Shown here piece by piece: positions 14,974-16,072 of a stretch of DNA of 16,072 bases; position 1 is the first letter of the stretch, and every line of letters starts with the position of its first letter. The stretch is from NCBI GenBank assembly GCA_041287495.1, contig JBEULE010000007.1:1-16072 (forward strand), in the 5' to 3' direction. Under the pieces are notes generated by a model. That model saw only the letters and a program-made list of their open reading frames with translations. It did no database searches and was not told the origin of the DNA. The stretch comes from JAOABC01 sp041287495. Its GTDB lineage: Bacteria; Aquificota; Aquificia; Aquificales; Hydrogenothermaceae. A program made the translations under genes and the position numbers.

Positions 14974-16072
14974 TCTGTATTATTCCTTAGAGCTAAGTAT
15001 AGAATCTCTTTTAATTTATCCGGAGTGTATATCTTATCTAATCCCCATATTTTTGCTGTAGTATTATAAACATGGTTGGCTATCTTGTCTATGTCAGAAG
15101 AATCAATACCACCATCTTGTAGAGATACAGGAGCACCTATCTCTTTAAAGAAGTTTTTAAGGGCTTTTATACCTTCCTCTTTTGAGTTTAGATTAAAAAT
15201 ACGTTTTGCAAATCTCTCAAATTGGGAAGGATTTTTATCTTTATACCACCACATCCATGCTGGAATTACAATAGATAGACAAGCTCCATGTGGTAAATCG
15301 TAAAGGGCTCCTAAAGAGTGGGCTATCATATGGTTTATATATATTCCATCTTTATATCCTGGTCTTGTTATTCCGTTTAGTGCCAAAGTGGCAGTCCACA
15401 TAAATTCTGCTCTTACATTGTAATCATTAGGGTTTTTTAAGATTCTCCTTGTTGTTTCTATAACTGATTGTACCACTGACTCAACAAGCAGATTTGATAT
15501 GTTAGGACAGATAGAACATGTAAAGTACCACTCTATAACGTGTGCTATTGCATCAACAGAGGCATAAGCTTGATATGAAGTTGGAACTGTTAATGTAAGC
15601 TCCGGATTCAGTATAGAAACTTTTGGGAATGTATGTATTGACCCTATTGAAAGTTTTTCCTGTGTTTCTTCATTTGTTATAACTGCATAGCCGTTCATCT
15701 CACTTCCGGTTGCAGCTAAGGTTAAAACTGTGTAGTTAGGTAATGCCTTTGTTATCTCTTTATTTCCTAAGAAATATTCCCATACATCAACATCACTTAC
15801 AGCCCCAACAGCTATGGCTTTACCTTCATCAAGGACAGACCCACCTCCTACTGACAGGATAGCATCTACATTGTATTTTTTGGCTTTCTCTATACCTTCC
15901 CGTGTGTGAGATAAAACTGGATTTGGCTTTACTCCTGGGTGCTCTACAAACTCTATACTACTTTCTGTTAGAGATTTTACAATATCATCGTAAAGCCCTG
16001 TCTTCTTAATAGAAGACTGTCCATATACAAATAGAACCTTCTTTATACCATCACTTTTTAAAACTTCACCTA
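14970..16072 (-). CDS. Iron-containing alcohol dehydrogenase, YqhD/BdhA-type, 5' end missing
   Basis: The frame stays open through the window edge, and 366 residues are visible; an internal Met at 15696-15698 is not the real start because the conserved sequence continues upstream of it (LAATGSEMNGYAV). The enzyme interconverts aldehydes and primary alcohols with NAD(P)H in the cytoplasm. Visible marks are the cofactor loop SVGGGSVLDEGKAIA, the TGSEMN motif, the metal-ligand segment SVDAIAHVIEWYF (Asp and His) and HMIAHSLGALYDLPHGACL (two His), so all four iron ligands are present. About 20-30 N-terminal residues are probably outside. GGGSVLD and the VWEYF region favour the NADPH-linked YqhD/butanol-dehydrogenase branch. 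It is the first visible gene of the efflux operon, and its stop overlaps the TetR start. A role in removing reactive aldehydes alongside the pump is inference. Confidence 0.92.
   Translation of the reverse strand, partial: GEVLKSDGIKKVLFVYGQSSIKKTGLYDDIVKSLTESSIEFVEHPGVKPNPVLSHTREGIEKAKKYNVDAILSVGGGSVLDEGKAIAVGAVSDVDVWEYFLGNKEITKALPNYTVLTLAATGSEMNGYAVITNEETQEKLSIGSIHTFPKVSILNPELTLTVPTSYQAYASVDAIAHVIEWYFTCSICPNISNLLVESVVQSVIETTRRILKNPNDYNVRAEFMWTATLALNGITRPGYKDGIYINHMIAHSLGALYDLPHGACLSIVIPAWMWWYKDKNPSQFERFAKRIFNLNSKEEGIKALKNFFKEIGAPVSLQDGGIDSSDIDKIANHVYNTTAKIWGLDKIYTPDKLKEILYLALRNNTE

Noticed and set aside
14970..15698. Alcohol dehydrogenase as a short 242-residue protein starting at an internal Met
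   Set aside because: Conserved motifs (GGGSVLD, LAATGSE) continue in frame upstream to the window edge, so it is a full-length gene cut by the window.

Overview
The window is A/T-rich DNA from a Gram-negative bacterium. The outer-membrane proteins, the TolC-type channel and the capsule exporter show the envelope type. Base composition, lysine/isoleucine-rich proteins and overall style suggest a thermophilic member of the Aquificota (Sulfurihydrogenibium/Persephonella-like). That assignment is an impression from the sequence, not a database result.

Left block (134-9017, all minus strand, read right to left): a surface-polysaccharide operon. It runs from a GT4 glycosyltransferase (7899-9017) to a Wzi-like outer-membrane protein (6466-7896), a multi-SLBB outer-membrane polysaccharide exporter (4021-6444), a Wzz/PCP inner-membrane protein (2859-4019) and a nucleotide-sugar 6-dehydrogenase (134-2815). 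Together these would make a UDP-uronic-acid precursor, transfer a sugar, set chain length, export the polymer and organise it at the surface. The dehydrogenase gene is split by a 467-residue intein with a LAGLIDADG endonuclease domain. The intein sits exactly in front of the catalytic cysteine, so the enzyme's nucleophile doubles as the +1 residue for splicing. This is the most notable feature of the window.

Middle (9018-9340): a gene-poor stretch with an orphan copy of the first 30 bp of the dehydrogenase gene, fused to unrelated sequence in a 55-codon reading frame, plus an A/T-rich hairpin, an imperfect inverted repeat and a perfect 20-bp palindrome in the divergent promoter zone. The 30-bp copy and the real gene start form a direct repeat flanking the other four genes of the export operon. 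An O-antigen ligase/polymerase-family membrane protein (9341-10528) is the only plus-strand gene. Its 3' end overlaps the convergent transporter gene by 81 bp.

Right block (10448-16072, minus strand): a tightly packed operon with overlapping or near-touching genes. In order of transcription it holds an iron-dependent alcohol dehydrogenase (5' end beyond the window), a TetR-family regulator, a TolC-like channel, an EmrA-like membrane-fusion protein and an EmrB/QacA-type transporter. This is a complete tripartite drug/solvent efflux pump, probably with its own repressor and a linked aldehyde/alcohol-converting enzyme. Its promoter and operator are outside the window.

No rRNA, tRNA, CRISPR array, complete insertion sequence or convincing intrinsic terminator was found.
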